Assembly (NCBI RefSeq): GCF_900115975.1
Contig: NZ_FOYM01000001.1
Span: 236,136-300,135, forward strand
Origin: Desulfoscipio geothermicus DSM 3669
GTDB lineage: Bacteria; Bacillota; Desulfotomaculia; Desulfotomaculales; Desulfallaceae
Length of the DNA stretch: 64,000 nt
Direction: 5' to 3'
The translations under genes were made by a program, and so were the position numbers. Position 1 is the stretch's first letter. Each line of letters starts with the position of its first letter. The notes beneath the pieces were generated by a model. The model was not told the DNA's origin, made no database searches, and was given only the letters and a program-made list of their open reading frames with translations. Of this stretch, positions 36,160-43,526 are shown piece after piece.

Positions 36160-36262
36160 TGCGTGTATCTTCGGTAACCCGGCTGTCATTGCAGTGCTCC
36201 TGCTTTGGACCCGTGGCTTTGCGTCCCTATCTTTCGACAGGTTTGCCTTTAATGGTAAAAAT
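36160..36262 (-). promoter_or_regulatory. Cyclic di-GMP-I (GEMM) riboswitch
   Basis: On the minus strand the conserved GEMM-I blocks appear in order: GGCAAACC, a GAAA-containing loop, GGGACGCAAAGCC, ACGGGTCC, a variable hairpin GCAGGAGCACTGC, then GCCGGGTTACCGAAG. These are the hallmarks of the c-di-GMP class I aptamer. A terminator follows at 36101-36144, then the DUF1992 gene. Upstream on the same strand lies tRNA-Cys with its own terminator, so the riboswitch transcript probably has its own promoter near 36265-36300. Confidence 0.9.
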
Positions 36263-36296
36263 GGCAATGATAAGCTTCTTTACTGACCCGTTCAAG

Positions 36297-36343
36297 ACCA
36301 CAAAAATACAAACTGGCAACCCTAATGGATTGCCAGTTTGTAT
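36297..36343 (-). terminator. Terminator of tRNA-Cys
   Basis: ATACAAACTGGCAA (36306-36319) and TTGCCAGTTTGTAT (36330-36343) form a perfect 14-bp stem; TTTTTGTGG follows on the minus strand. Confidence 0.8.
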
Positions 36344-36349
36344 ATTGAA

Positions 36350-36424
36350 TGGAGGCGACACCCGGATTTGAACCGGGGAATAAAGGATTTGCAGTCCTCT
36401 GCCTTACCACTTGGCTATGTCGCC
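36350..36424 (-). tRNA. tRNA-Cys (GCA)
   Basis: 75 nt with encoded CCA. Acceptor GGCGACA pairs with TGTCGCC, discriminator T. The anticodon loop CTGCAAA gives GCA. A single-gene transcription unit with its own promoter and terminator. Confidence 0.95.
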
Positions 36425-36455
36425 GAAATGATGCGTTCGCCACATCGCATTAACA

Positions 36456-36484
36456 ATAATATCAAATTACCTTGCGCCCGTCAA
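36456..36484 (-). promoter_or_regulatory. Promoter of tRNA-Cys
   Basis: On the minus strand TTGACG (36484-36479), 17-bp spacer, TATTAT (36461-36456). The -35 box overlaps the last codons of the AprX-like gene. Confidence 0.8.
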
Positions 36485-37809
36485 GAGGGTAAATACTGGG
36501 TGGGCAACAGCAATTTCACCGCCTCATTGGCATCTACCAGCCCCGCTCCCTGGACGTTGGGCGGGTAATCACCCAGTGACCGGCAGGTACTGACAAGCTT
36601 TTCTTTCACCAGGTCGGGAGTAGCATCAGGCTCCGCTTCCCAAAGCAGCGCTGCCACACCGCTGCAAATCGGCGTAGCCATGGAAGTGCCCGATAAAACA
36701 GTATAGTAGTTGTTATAACGGGATGAGTTGTTCTTTTTATCCAGCAGCGACCCGGGCACCCGCAGGGAAATGATATTTTCGCCCGGCGTCAATAAGTCCG
36801 GCTTGATCAGTTCGTCAATGGTGGGCCCCTGGCTGGAAAATTCAGCCACTTCGTCATCGCGTATCTCCACAGTGTTAAAATCATTGGACGCTCCCACAGT
36901 GATTACAAGGGGGTCGATTCCCGGTGTATTGATAGTTTTTTCAGTGGGACCGTCGTTCCCCGCAGCCGCGCAGACTACCACCCCGGCGCGCCAGAGTTCC
37001 TCCACCGCCATGCACAGCGGGTCTTCCTTGTATGACTGGGCGGCAGCGCTCCCTAATGAGAGGTTGGCGACTCTAATATTGAATTCATCCTTGTTATCCC
37101 GGCACCACTGCACGGCTTCTATAACAGTGGAAAGACTACCGGAACCATATTTATCCAGCACCTTCAGGCCCACCAGACCCGCGCCCGGAGCTGCGCCGCA
37201 AAATTGGCCCTCGGACCTGCTGCCGTCACCGGCCGCACAGCCCGCTACGTGGGTCCCGTGCCCGTTGTCGTCGTAGGGTTCTGTTTTATTCTGCACAAAA
37301 TCTTTAAAATATTTAATTCGCCCTTGTAGATCCTCGTGCGGGTAGATGCCGGTGTCAATAACCGCAATAGATACACCGTCACCGGTTATCCCCCGACCAT
37401 TCGGCAGTTGCCAGAGATCGGACGCGCCCACCGTTGGCGAAGCTACATTCAACAGGGCCCGCACCTCCCTGTCATACCAGACCCTGACCACGGAAGGATG
37501 CTTGACAACCTGTTCCACTTGTTGCGAATTAAGTTCGGCAGCCACCGCGTTAATAATACCTAAATGCCTTTTAACCCGCAATCTCAGGACGCTGGACAGC
37601 AAACTTAGTTCCCCGCTATTGCCCTGCACGCCATCAAATTGCACGATAACCGGGTGTTTACGCCAATTTCTCTTAACCTTTTTCAGCAGGCCCTGCAAGA
37701 AACACGGAACGTATTTTACCGGCTTATAATCAGCGAGCACTCTTTTTTTTAAGACGGGACAAAGTTTGCCCCTCTGGACCCGCAACCATTTTACCTGATG
37801 GAATAACAT
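36481..37809 (-). CDS. aprX: AprX-like subtilisin-family serine protease
   Basis: 442 residues without a signal peptide, like intracellular AprX of Bacillus. A prodomain-like region (about 50-120, HPVIVQFDG to VVRVWYDREV) precedes the S8 catalytic domain. The triad is complete: Asp in VIDTGIYPHED (about 149), His in NGHGTHVAG (about 183) and Ser in LSGTSMATPICSG (about 373); the oxyanion Asn lies in CAAAGNDGP. It should be a processing or turnover protease of the cytoplasm or forespore. Its ATG at 37809 lies in the 3' arm of a perfect 17-bp hairpin with the ribosome site in the loop, suggesting strong translational control. A standard GGGGAGGG site confirms the start. Confidence 0.92.
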   Translation of the reverse strand: MLFHQVKWLRVQRGKLCPVLKKRVLADYKPVKYVPCFLQGLLKKVKRNWRKHPVIVQFDGVQGNSGELSLLSSVLRLRVKRHLGIINAVAAELNSQQVEQVVKHPSVVRVWYDREVRALLNVASPTVGASDLWQLPNGRGITGDGVSIAVIDTGIYPHEDLQGRIKYFKDFVQNKTEPYDDNGHGTHVAGCAAGDGSRSEGQFCGAAPGAGLVGLKVLDKYGSGSLSTVIEAVQWCRDNKDEFNIRVANLSLGSAAAQSYKEDPLCMAVEELWRAGVVVCAAAGNDGPTEKTINTPGIDPLVITVGASNDFNTVEIRDDEVAEFSSQGPTIDELIKPDLLTPGENIISLRVPGSLLDKKNNSSRYNNYYTVLSGTSMATPICSGVAALLWEAEPDATPDLVKEKLVSTCRSLGDYPPNVQGAGLVDANEAVKLLLPTQYLPS

Positions 37810-37850
37810 GGATTATCCCTCCCCTTTGTTTTACATGTTATTCCATCAGG
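37794..37850 (-). promoter_or_regulatory. Hairpin enclosing the ribosome site and start codon of the AprX-like gene
   Basis: CCTGATGGAATAACATG (37794-37810) and CATGTTATTCCATCAGG (37834-37850) are perfectly complementary over 17 bp with a 23-base loop. In the mRNA the loop carries GGGGAGGG and the 3' arm starts with the initiation codon. As DNA it could also be an operator. Confidence 0.75.
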
Positions 37851-37908
37851 ACTTGATTGGTTACAGAATTTGGATTTTGTTTAAAATAAAAAAGTAAACA
37901 GGAGACAG

Positions 37909-38033
37909 ACCGTAAAAAGGAACTGGCTCCGATTCAGGAAAAAAAGGGGACAGGCACCTTTTTCAAAATGCGAAAAAGGTGCCTGTCCCCTTTTTTTCCC
38001 CTTTTACCGGAGCCAGTTCCCTTTTTGGTACGG
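37909..38033. repeat. Nested dispersed palindrome, copy 5
   Basis: The inner stem GGGGACAGGCACCTTTTTC (37946-37964) pairs perfectly over 19 bp with 37972-37990, loop AAAATGC. Outer arms AAAAAGGAACTGGCTCCG and CGGAGCCAGTTCCCTTTTT (38008-38026) enclose it. It lies between the AprX-like gene and the second tRNA cluster. Confidence 0.88.
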
Positions 38034-38043
38034 CTTAACAATA

Positions 38044-38067
38044 AAAATAACCTACAACAAATAGGTT
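38044..38067 (-). terminator. Terminator of the second tRNA cluster
   Basis: AACCTA (38049-38054) and TAGGTT (38062-38067) form a short stem with ATTTTTATT after it on the minus strand. Confidence 0.65.
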
Positions 38068-38076
38068 AAAATAAAA

Positions 38077-38151
38077 TGGAGCGGAAGACGGGATTCGAAC
38101 CCGCGACCCTCGCCTTGGCAAGGCGATGCTCTACCACTGAGCCACTTCCGC
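38077..38151 (-). tRNA. tRNA-Gly (GCC), second copy
   Basis: 75 nt, identical to 30704-30778 including encoded CCA. Last gene of the Asp-Phe-Gly cluster. Confidence 0.96.
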
Positions 38152-38171
38152 ACACAATCTGGATATTAAAT

Positions 38172-38247
<76 letters not shown>

Positions 38248-38253
38248 ATTAAC

Positions 38254-38330
38254 TGGCGGAGCTGACGGGAATCGAACCCGCGATCTCCGGCGTGACAGGC
38301 CGGCATGTTAGACCGCTACACCACAGCTCC
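38254..38330 (-). tRNA. tRNA-Asp (GTC), second copy
   Basis: 77 nt, identical to 30784-30860 with encoded CCA. First gene of the second cluster. Confidence 0.95.
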
Positions 38331-38380
38331 GCGCCTTGTAACGGGCCGGTTTTTACGTCCCCGGCCAGCTGACAATGTTA

Positions 38381-38409
38381 AGTATACAAAAAAATCGCTT
38401 TTATGTCAA
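38381..38409 (-). promoter_or_regulatory. Promoter of the second tRNA cluster
   Basis: On the minus strand TTGACA (38409-38404), 17-bp spacer, TATACT (38386-38381). Boxes and spacing are the same as in the first cluster, with a different spacer. Confidence 0.85.
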
Positions 38410-38460
38410 ATGGAATTTTAACCCCGTATTAAAATTTTTTATCCCTTTTTCATCTGCCTG

Positions 38461-39336
38461 TTACTTTTGAGAAACTGGTTTACCAAACAGCAAAACGGCC
38501 TCCCGCACCAGTTTGGCCGCCAGAAGGGCGGTGCGGTCGGACTGGTCATAGACCGGGCACACCTCTACCAGGTCCATTCCCACTACGTTTAGCCCCTGCA
38601 GCAGGTGCAACGCCTGTACTATTTCAGCGGCGCTGCACCCACCGGGCTCAGGCGTGCCCGTGCCCGGTGCAAAGGCGGGATCCACCACATCAATGTCCAG
38701 GGTAACATATACCGGGCGTCCCTGCAGCAGTGGCACGACTTCCCGCAGGGGAGTCAGCACTTCAAAGGGGTAAAAACGGGTATTCTCACGGCCAAAGGCA
38801 AACTCTTCCCCGGTGCCGGAACGGATACCGAACTGGTACACGTTTCGGGCTCCCACCACCTCCGCCACCCGGCGCATTACCGTGGCATGGGACAATCTTT
38901 CCCCCAGGTAATCCCCGCGCAGGTCGGCATGGGCGTCAAAATGCAGCACCGCCAGATCGGGATGCCTGGCAGCCGCTTGCCTTACAGGCGCCAGGCTGAC
39001 GAGGTGCTCGCCGCCCAGAACCAGCGGAAATTTACCGTCCCCCAGCAGCACGGCCACCGTTTTTTCCAGACGTTGCAGGCTCTCTTGCACATGCCCGAAG
39101 GGCATTACCACGTCACCGGCGTCGTAATAACAATAATCGGCCAAATCCCGGTCCAAATACGGGCTGTACTCCTCGATTCCCTCGGAAACCTCCCGGATGC
39201 GCCGGGGACCCGAGCGGGTACCGGGACGAAAGCTGACGGTAAAATCCATGGGAGCGCCGAGCAGCACCAGATCGGCCGCCCGGTAGTCGTCGCAGGCGCC
39301 CATGAATCCTCCGTATCGTTCTACTAATTCATGCAT
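38461..39336 (-). CDS. speB: Agmatinase (ureohydrolase family)
   Basis: About 291 residues. Converts agmatine to putrescine and urea with a two-Mn centre. Metal ligands are seen in LGGEHLVSLAPV, LHFDAHADLRGDY and VTLDIDVVDPAFAPGTGTPEPGG. The length and the polyamine operon favour agmatinase over arginase or formiminoglutamase. Third gene of pdaD-speE-speB, 13 bp after speE. I prefer ATG 39336 (MHELVERYG) to the GTG at 39345, which is only 4 bp from the speE stop. Confidence 0.92.
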   Translation of the reverse strand: MHELVERYGGFMGACDDYRAADLVLLGAPMDFTVSFRPGTRSGPRRIREVSEGIEEYSPYLDRDLADYCYYDAGDVVMPFGHVQESLQRLEKTVAVLLGDGKFPLVLGGEHLVSLAPVRQAAARHPDLAVLHFDAHADLRGDYLGERLSHATVMRRVAEVVGARNVYQFGIRSGTGEEFAFGRENTRFYPFEVLTPLREVVPLLQGRPVYVTLDIDVVDPAFAPGTGTPEPGGCSAAEIVQALHLLQGLNVVGMDLVEVCPVYDQSDRTALLAAKLVREAVLLFGKPVSQK

Positions 39337-39349
39337 AATGCACACCCAT

Positions 39350-40180
39350 TTATTTCGGCAGCAGTTCCTTTACAAAGGGTTGCAGTACAAACGCTGTGCG
39401 GTGAATCTCCGGCGAATACCATTTGGTATCCAGTGCCGAGATTTTTTCCGTATCCACCGCCAGCGGATCATATTTTTTGGAACCCATGGTGAAAGTCCAG
39501 TATCCTCCCGGATAGGTGGGCACCACGGCCTGGAACAGCCGGGTGACGGGGAATATGCCGCTGATAGTGGACGTAACCCGGGTGATTAAATCACTGTTGA
39601 AGAAAGGCGATTCGGTCTGGGCCACAAACAGGCCGTCTTCCCGCAGGGCTTCGTAAACACTGCGGTAAAACTCCTCGCTGAACAGCCCCACCGCCGGACC
39701 CACCGGGTCGGTGGAATCCACAATGATCATATCATAGGTATGTTTATTTTCCTTGACGTGCTTGATGCCGTCATCCACCAGTATTTCCACACGGGGATCA
39801 TTGAAGCCCACGCTCAGTTCGGGGAAAAACTTCTTGGCCACATCGATGACCATCTGGTCAATCTCCACGTGAACGACTTTCTCGACTCCCTTGTGTTTGA
39901 CGATTTCCCGCACGGTGCCGCCGTCCCCACCGCCGATCACCAGCACTTTTTTGGGGTCGGCGTGCGTGTTCAAACCCACGTGGGTAATCATTTCATGGTA
40001 GACAAACTCATCCTTGATATTGGTTTGAATTACATTATCCAAGGTAAGCATACGCCCGAACTCCAGGGTATCCAAAACGGCTACCTTTTGAAAGGGAGAT
40101 TCGCCGCTAAACAATACCTCCCGGACCCGGCAGCTGATGCGCAAGTTTTTAGTTTGATCTTCTGTGAACCATACCTCCAA
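39350..40180 (-). CDS. speE: Spermidine synthase
   Basis: 276 residues. Transfers aminopropyl from decarboxylated SAM to putrescine. SAM-fold motif VLVIGGGDGGTVREIVKH, then HVEIDQMVIDVAKKFFPE and the signature MIIVDSTDPVGPAVGLF; the substrate-binding Tyr/Asp region YHEMITHVGLNTHADP is present. The SAM decarboxylase (SpeD) that must supply the co-substrate is not in the window. It lies 30 bp downstream of pdaD. Confidence 0.96.
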   Translation of the reverse strand: MEVWFTEDQTKNLRISCRVREVLFSGESPFQKVAVLDTLEFGRMLTLDNVIQTNIKDEFVYHEMITHVGLNTHADPKKVLVIGGGDGGTVREIVKHKGVEKVVHVEIDQMVIDVAKKFFPELSVGFNDPRVEILVDDGIKHVKENKHTYDMIIVDSTDPVGPAVGLFSEEFYRSVYEALREDGLFVAQTESPFFNSDLITRVTSTISGIFPVTRLFQAVVPTYPGGYWTFTMGSKKYDPLAVDTEKISALDTKWYSPEIHRTAFVLQPFVKELLPK

Positions 40181-40210
40181 TTATATCACTCCTCGCCAAA
40201 TGACAGTTAA

Positions 40211-40669
40211 TCAATAAAACATCGGAACGGCGGCCAGCGCGCAGCCAACCTTTTCCACGCGGTGCTCTACAGCGGCTATTTTGGTTTCCTTCAGTTCCAT
40301 CCCCCGGGAATCAAAAGCTTCCCGGAGCATCGACTCGATCTTGGCCGCTGCTTCCTCGCGGCTGCACCGCCCGGCAAATTCCATAATCACGCCGAAAGTA
40401 TCGGCGGAAAACCCCACGCCCACTGCGGCAGCAATCAATTCGCCCGGCACATCACTGCATATAAACCCGTAAGCGGTAGGCACCAGGGATCCGGGGGGAA
40501 TAACCAGGTCCGGATCGTATTCCGCACTGGGAGGTAATATGCTGCTTACTTTGAGCAGATTAATATTGCCTATCTTGCCGGCCAGCAAAGCGTTATCAAA
40601 CGCGGTAAGTTCACTGTGACCTTCGGCGGCCGCGGCTGTTAAAAAAAACTTTTTTGGGGTAGGTAACAT
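40211..40669 (-). CDS. pdaD: Pyruvoyl-dependent arginine decarboxylase
   Basis: 152 residues. Proenzyme that cleaves itself at the Ser-Ser bond in LLKVSSILPP (about residues 41-50) to make a pyruvoyl cofactor, then decarboxylates arginine to agmatine. The rest matches the family: LVIPPGSLVPTAYGFICSD, AAAVGVGFSADTFGVIMEF, and the final VEHRVEKVGCALAAVPMFY. The family is best known from archaea and chlamydiae. As first gene of the operon, it starts the route arginine to agmatine to putrescine to spermidine. Confidence 0.93.
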   Translation of the reverse strand: MLPTPKKFFLTAAAAEGHSELTAFDNALLAGKIGNINLLKVSSILPPSAEYDPDLVIPPGSLVPTAYGFICSDVPGELIAAAVGVGFSADTFGVIMEFAGRCSREEAAAKIESMLREAFDSRGMELKETKIAAVEHRVEKVGCALAAVPMFY

Positions 40670-40849
40670 GGCTATAATCCCCTTCCAATGCTGAATTTGC
40701 TAAATAACAAACCTTATTATATCAAAACCTGGCAAAAAATAAACAATATAATTTTACATTAATCGTTAATTTTTGCAACCTGCGTATAGACCGCCCACGA
40801 GCGTGACAAATTAAAGAACGATATTGTTTAAAAGGAGGTTTGTTAAAGC

Positions 40850-41320
40850 ATGAAAAAGGTAATCAGCACTTTCCCGAACCGGGATGCGGCGGAAAAGGCG
40901 GTTGCGGAACTGCGCCAGAAAGGTTTTGACAAGGATATATCAATCGTCGCCCGCGATGACGACCGGCAAAAGAACCAGTTTACCACCATGAACGATAACA
41001 ACCTCACCACCGGCACCACCACAGGCGGAGTCCTGGGCGGGCTGGCCGGGCTGGCGGTGGGCGCCGGCGCCCTGGCTATTCCCGGGATCGGCCCGCTGAT
41101 AGCCGCCGGCCCCATTGCCGGTTTGCTTTCCGGCGCCGCTGCCGGTGGAATTGCCGGAGGGCTGGTGGATTACGGCATCCCCCAGGACCGTAGCAAATAT
41201 TACGAAGAAAAAGTTAAACAGGGCAGCATCCTGGTAACCGTCCAGGCCGACGACAACCGGATTAATGACGCCGCCGACACCCTACGGCGCCATGGTGCGC
41301 AGGATGTGGAGACGCATTAA
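40850..41320 (+). CDS. General stress protein 17M/YflT-like with glycine-rich core
   Basis: 156 residues. The N-terminus MKKVISTFPNRDAAEKAVAELRQKGFDKDISIVARDD is the general stress protein 17M (YflT) fold. A middle glycine/alanine-rich segment (about 58-105, GGVLGGLAGLAVGAGALAIPGIG and onwards) could be a glycine-zipper membrane hairpin. The C-terminus returns to a ferredoxin-like pattern (YYEEKVKQGSILVTVQADDN). Role in stress is known only by name. AAAAGGAGG precedes the ATG, and a clear terminator follows. Confidence 0.82.
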   Translation: MKKVISTFPNRDAAEKAVAELRQKGFDKDISIVARDDDRQKNQFTTMNDNNLTTGTTTGGVLGGLAGLAVGAGALAIPGIGPLIAAGPIAGLLSGAAAGGIAGGLVDYGIPQDRSKYYEEKVKQGSILVTVQADDNRINDAADTLRRHGAQDVETH

Positions 41321-41335
41321 GCAAAATCGCTGCTT

Positions 41336-41363
41336 AAAAGGGCACCCCAAAGGGTGCCCTTTT
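41336..41363. terminator. Bidirectional terminator between stress protein and AP-endonuclease-like genes
   Basis: AAAAGGGCACCC (41336-41347) and GGGTGCCCTTTT (41352-41363) form a perfect 12-bp stem with A/T ends, usable in both directions. It touches the stop codon of the minus-strand gene. Confidence 0.85.
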
Positions 41364-42219
41364 AACTGCCCGCCATTTTTTCGTATATCTGCTTAAAAAC
41401 CAGCGCGTCCTCCGCCTGGCGCCCCGCGGACTCGCAGATCACCGTGGATGCCATGTCCCGCTCCAGCATCAGCCCGGCCAGCAGGGCAAAATCAGGGCCG
41501 TAGCCCTCGTCCAAGGTGGTGCGGTGCCGCCGCTCCCCCGCCCGCGTAAATTCAATCGGGCTGAAGTGAATATGCAAGCGCCGCACGGCTTCCACGCCGA
41601 GTACGGCTTCAACCCGGTCCAGCACCCCGGCGAATTTTTCTGCATCCGTCAGAGCCCCCGCCCCGGCGGCGTGCAGGTGACCGAAGTCCACCGCGGGAAC
41701 AACCCTTTCCCCCAGGGTGCAAAGTTCCAGTATCTCATCCAGGTCGCCCAGTTGCGCTTGTTTGCCCATGGTTTCCGGCGCCACCGGGATATCGCCCAGC
41801 CCCTCGGCTTCCGCTATATCCAGAAGTTCCGCCAGGTGTTCCTTCGCCCGGCGCAGGGCATCGGCGCGGTCACCCCCAATCTTGCCGCCCGGGTGAAAAA
41901 CCACCGGTCGCGCCCCCATCCACCGGGCCGCCCAAAGTGCGTCAATGAAATGTTTGCGGGTTTTTTCCCTGATTCCCGGGTCGGTGGTGCCCAGGCTGAT
42001 ATAATAGGGCCCGTGAATGCTCAAAGCCACGTTATGCATTTGGGCCAACTCCCCCAGCTTACGTGCCGTGGCTTCCTTTAAATGCACCCCCCGCACGCAT
42101 TGGTATTCGTAAGCGTTCAATCCCATCTCCGCCAGCCAGGCGGGCATATCCAGGGATGACTTGTGGCCCGTCGCATAAAAAGATTCGGAATTCCCCGCCG
42201 GGCCGAACCGTGCCTGCAT
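41362..42219 (-). CDS. Endonuclease IV-like TIM-barrel protein
   Basis: 285 residues in the AP endonuclease family 2 fold. Metal-site motifs of endonuclease IV are recognisable: SIHGPYYISLGT, ARPVVFHPGG, VAPETMGKQAQLGDLDEIL, PAVDFGHLHAAG and LHIHFSPIEFT. Endonuclease IV cuts at abasic sites; however, the N-terminus (FGPAGNSESFYATGHKSSLDMPAWLAEMGLNAYEYQ) is the variant found in clostridial paralogues, and other TIM-barrel isomerases share the fold. DNA repair is likely but not certain. Monocistronic. Confidence 0.8.
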   Translation of the reverse strand: MQARFGPAGNSESFYATGHKSSLDMPAWLAEMGLNAYEYQCVRGVHLKEATARKLGELAQMHNVALSIHGPYYISLGTTDPGIREKTRKHFIDALWAARWMGARPVVFHPGGKIGGDRADALRRAKEHLAELLDIAEAEGLGDIPVAPETMGKQAQLGDLDEILELCTLGERVVPAVDFGHLHAAGAGALTDAEKFAGVLDRVEAVLGVEAVRRLHIHFSPIEFTRAGERRHRTTLDEGYGPDFALLAGLMLERDMASTVICESAGRQAEDALVFKQIYEKMAGS

Positions 42220-42382
42220 AAGTTAACCCCCAATCTTATATATGACTTTCATAATAGACCACCGTGCCGCATAACCCCGGCACCGGAAGTAACAAACCTA
42301 TAATCATATTTTACCGGTTTTCACCAATAGGGGCATGCGATATAATTTCCTAAAGCAAAAAAAAACCGGGAAGGGATGGCCC

Positions 42383-43078
42383 ATGCGCTTTTTTACCAAC
42401 CTGTTCAGGACATTTAAAAACACTGTCAACCGGCTGCTGGAAACCCTGGAAGATCCCCGGTCCTTGATGGAAAGCTCGTACCAGCAGCAGGTGGAAACGC
42501 TGCATAACGCCCGGCGTCACCTTAAAGAAGTCGATGCCTCATGCGAACGTCTTCAGGCGCAGGCCGCGCATCTCAGATATGAAGCAAGCGAAATGGAAAA
42601 CCGCGCCCGGCAATATCTGGTACAGAATAAAGAAAAATTGGCGCTGACCCTCCTGCAACAAAAACAGGAAACCCAACTTCAGTTAAGCAAATTGGAAGAA
42701 TCGATTGCCGCCCTGCAGCATAACAGGCAGGAATTGGTTAAGGGCATCAGCAAATTAGCGGCCGATTTGGAAAATTTCCGCACTCAACAGAAAATGTTCC
42801 GGCTTAACCGCCCCACCGCCATTGAACGCCGGGAAATCAAACGCCTGATATCCGCTATTATGCCCGGCATTAATGAAATCCACCTGGCTGTAGAACAAAT
42901 TCAAGCCCAAACCGCCGGGATCAAACAACCCGGTGTGGCCGGAAACACAATCAATATCCACGACAGAGATGATGAAATAGAACGGGAACTGCAAAAGGTT
43001 GTGGCAGACAAGCAAGCTCGCCGGGAATTGGCCGCCTTGAAAAGAGAACTGGAACGTCCCGGCAATACCCAGTGTTAA
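42383..43078 (+). CDS. pspA: PspA/IM30 family protein
   Basis: 231 residues, almost entirely coiled coil. The N-terminus MRFFTNLFRTFKNTVNRLLETLEDPRSLMESSYQQQ matches the membrane-binding amphipathic helix of PspA/Vipp1. PspA proteins form ESCRT-III-like assemblies on stressed membranes. The C-terminal end is longer in charged residues than usual and lacks the Vipp1 tail. I chose ATG 42383 with GGGAAGGG upstream; the frame is open from 42335 without a better site. Confidence 0.88.
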   Translation: MRFFTNLFRTFKNTVNRLLETLEDPRSLMESSYQQQVETLHNARRHLKEVDASCERLQAQAAHLRYEASEMENRARQYLVQNKEKLALTLLQQKQETQLQLSKLEESIAALQHNRQELVKGISKLAADLENFRTQQKMFRLNRPTAIERREIKRLISAIMPGINEIHLAVEQIQAQTAGIKQPGVAGNTINIHDRDDEIERELQKVVADKQARRELAALKRELERPGNTQC

Positions 43079-43149
43079 TTTATTACTTCTAAATTTCATG
43101 AACAAAACCTTCTTTAAATACTTGATCGTTTCATTTTTGCTTAATTAAC

Positions 43150-43440
43150 TTAACAAAAAGGGGACTGGCTCCGATTCGTTTTGCAAGAAAGGCGCGCTTT
43201 ATTCAGTTCCCTTATTGCGCGCATTTCAGTACTTCATTCCTTTGTCCCGGCCATACATTGGGGACATTCCTCGAAGAGGTGTGTCCCCTTTCCGCTGATG
43301 GCCAGGATATAATATTTGAAGTGTGAATCGGTGCCTGTCCCCCTTTTACTGTCCACTTTTACCGGTGCCAGGCAAAAAAGGGGACAGGCACCTTTTTCAA
43401 AAAGCGAAAAAGGAGCCAGTCCCCTTTTTTGCTGTCCCCT
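43150..43440. repeat. Cluster of dispersed palindromes, copy 6
   Basis: A perfect-looking 25-bp stem (43374-43398 with 43406-43430, one mismatch) has the family arms AAAAAAGGGGACAGGCACC. Nearby half units are AAAAAGGGGACTGGCTCCGATTCG (43156 onwards) and GAATCGGTGCCTGTCCCCC (43325 onwards). Between them lies a second repeat, AAGAAAGGCGCGC...CAGTTCCC. The whole intergenic region of 448 bp is made of such pieces and shows no gene. Confidence 0.82.
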
Positions 43441-43526
43441 GTTTGTTTTTTATATTCTCAAAAGAGGATAATTACCAATTTTTACAGTATTTGTTTATAG
43501 AGCTAATAAAAAGGGAGGTCTATAAC

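Noticed and set aside
36159..36371. Plus-strand open frame of 70 codons
   Set aside because: It covers the c-di-GMP riboswitch and part of tRNA-Cys on the other strand; no ribosome site.
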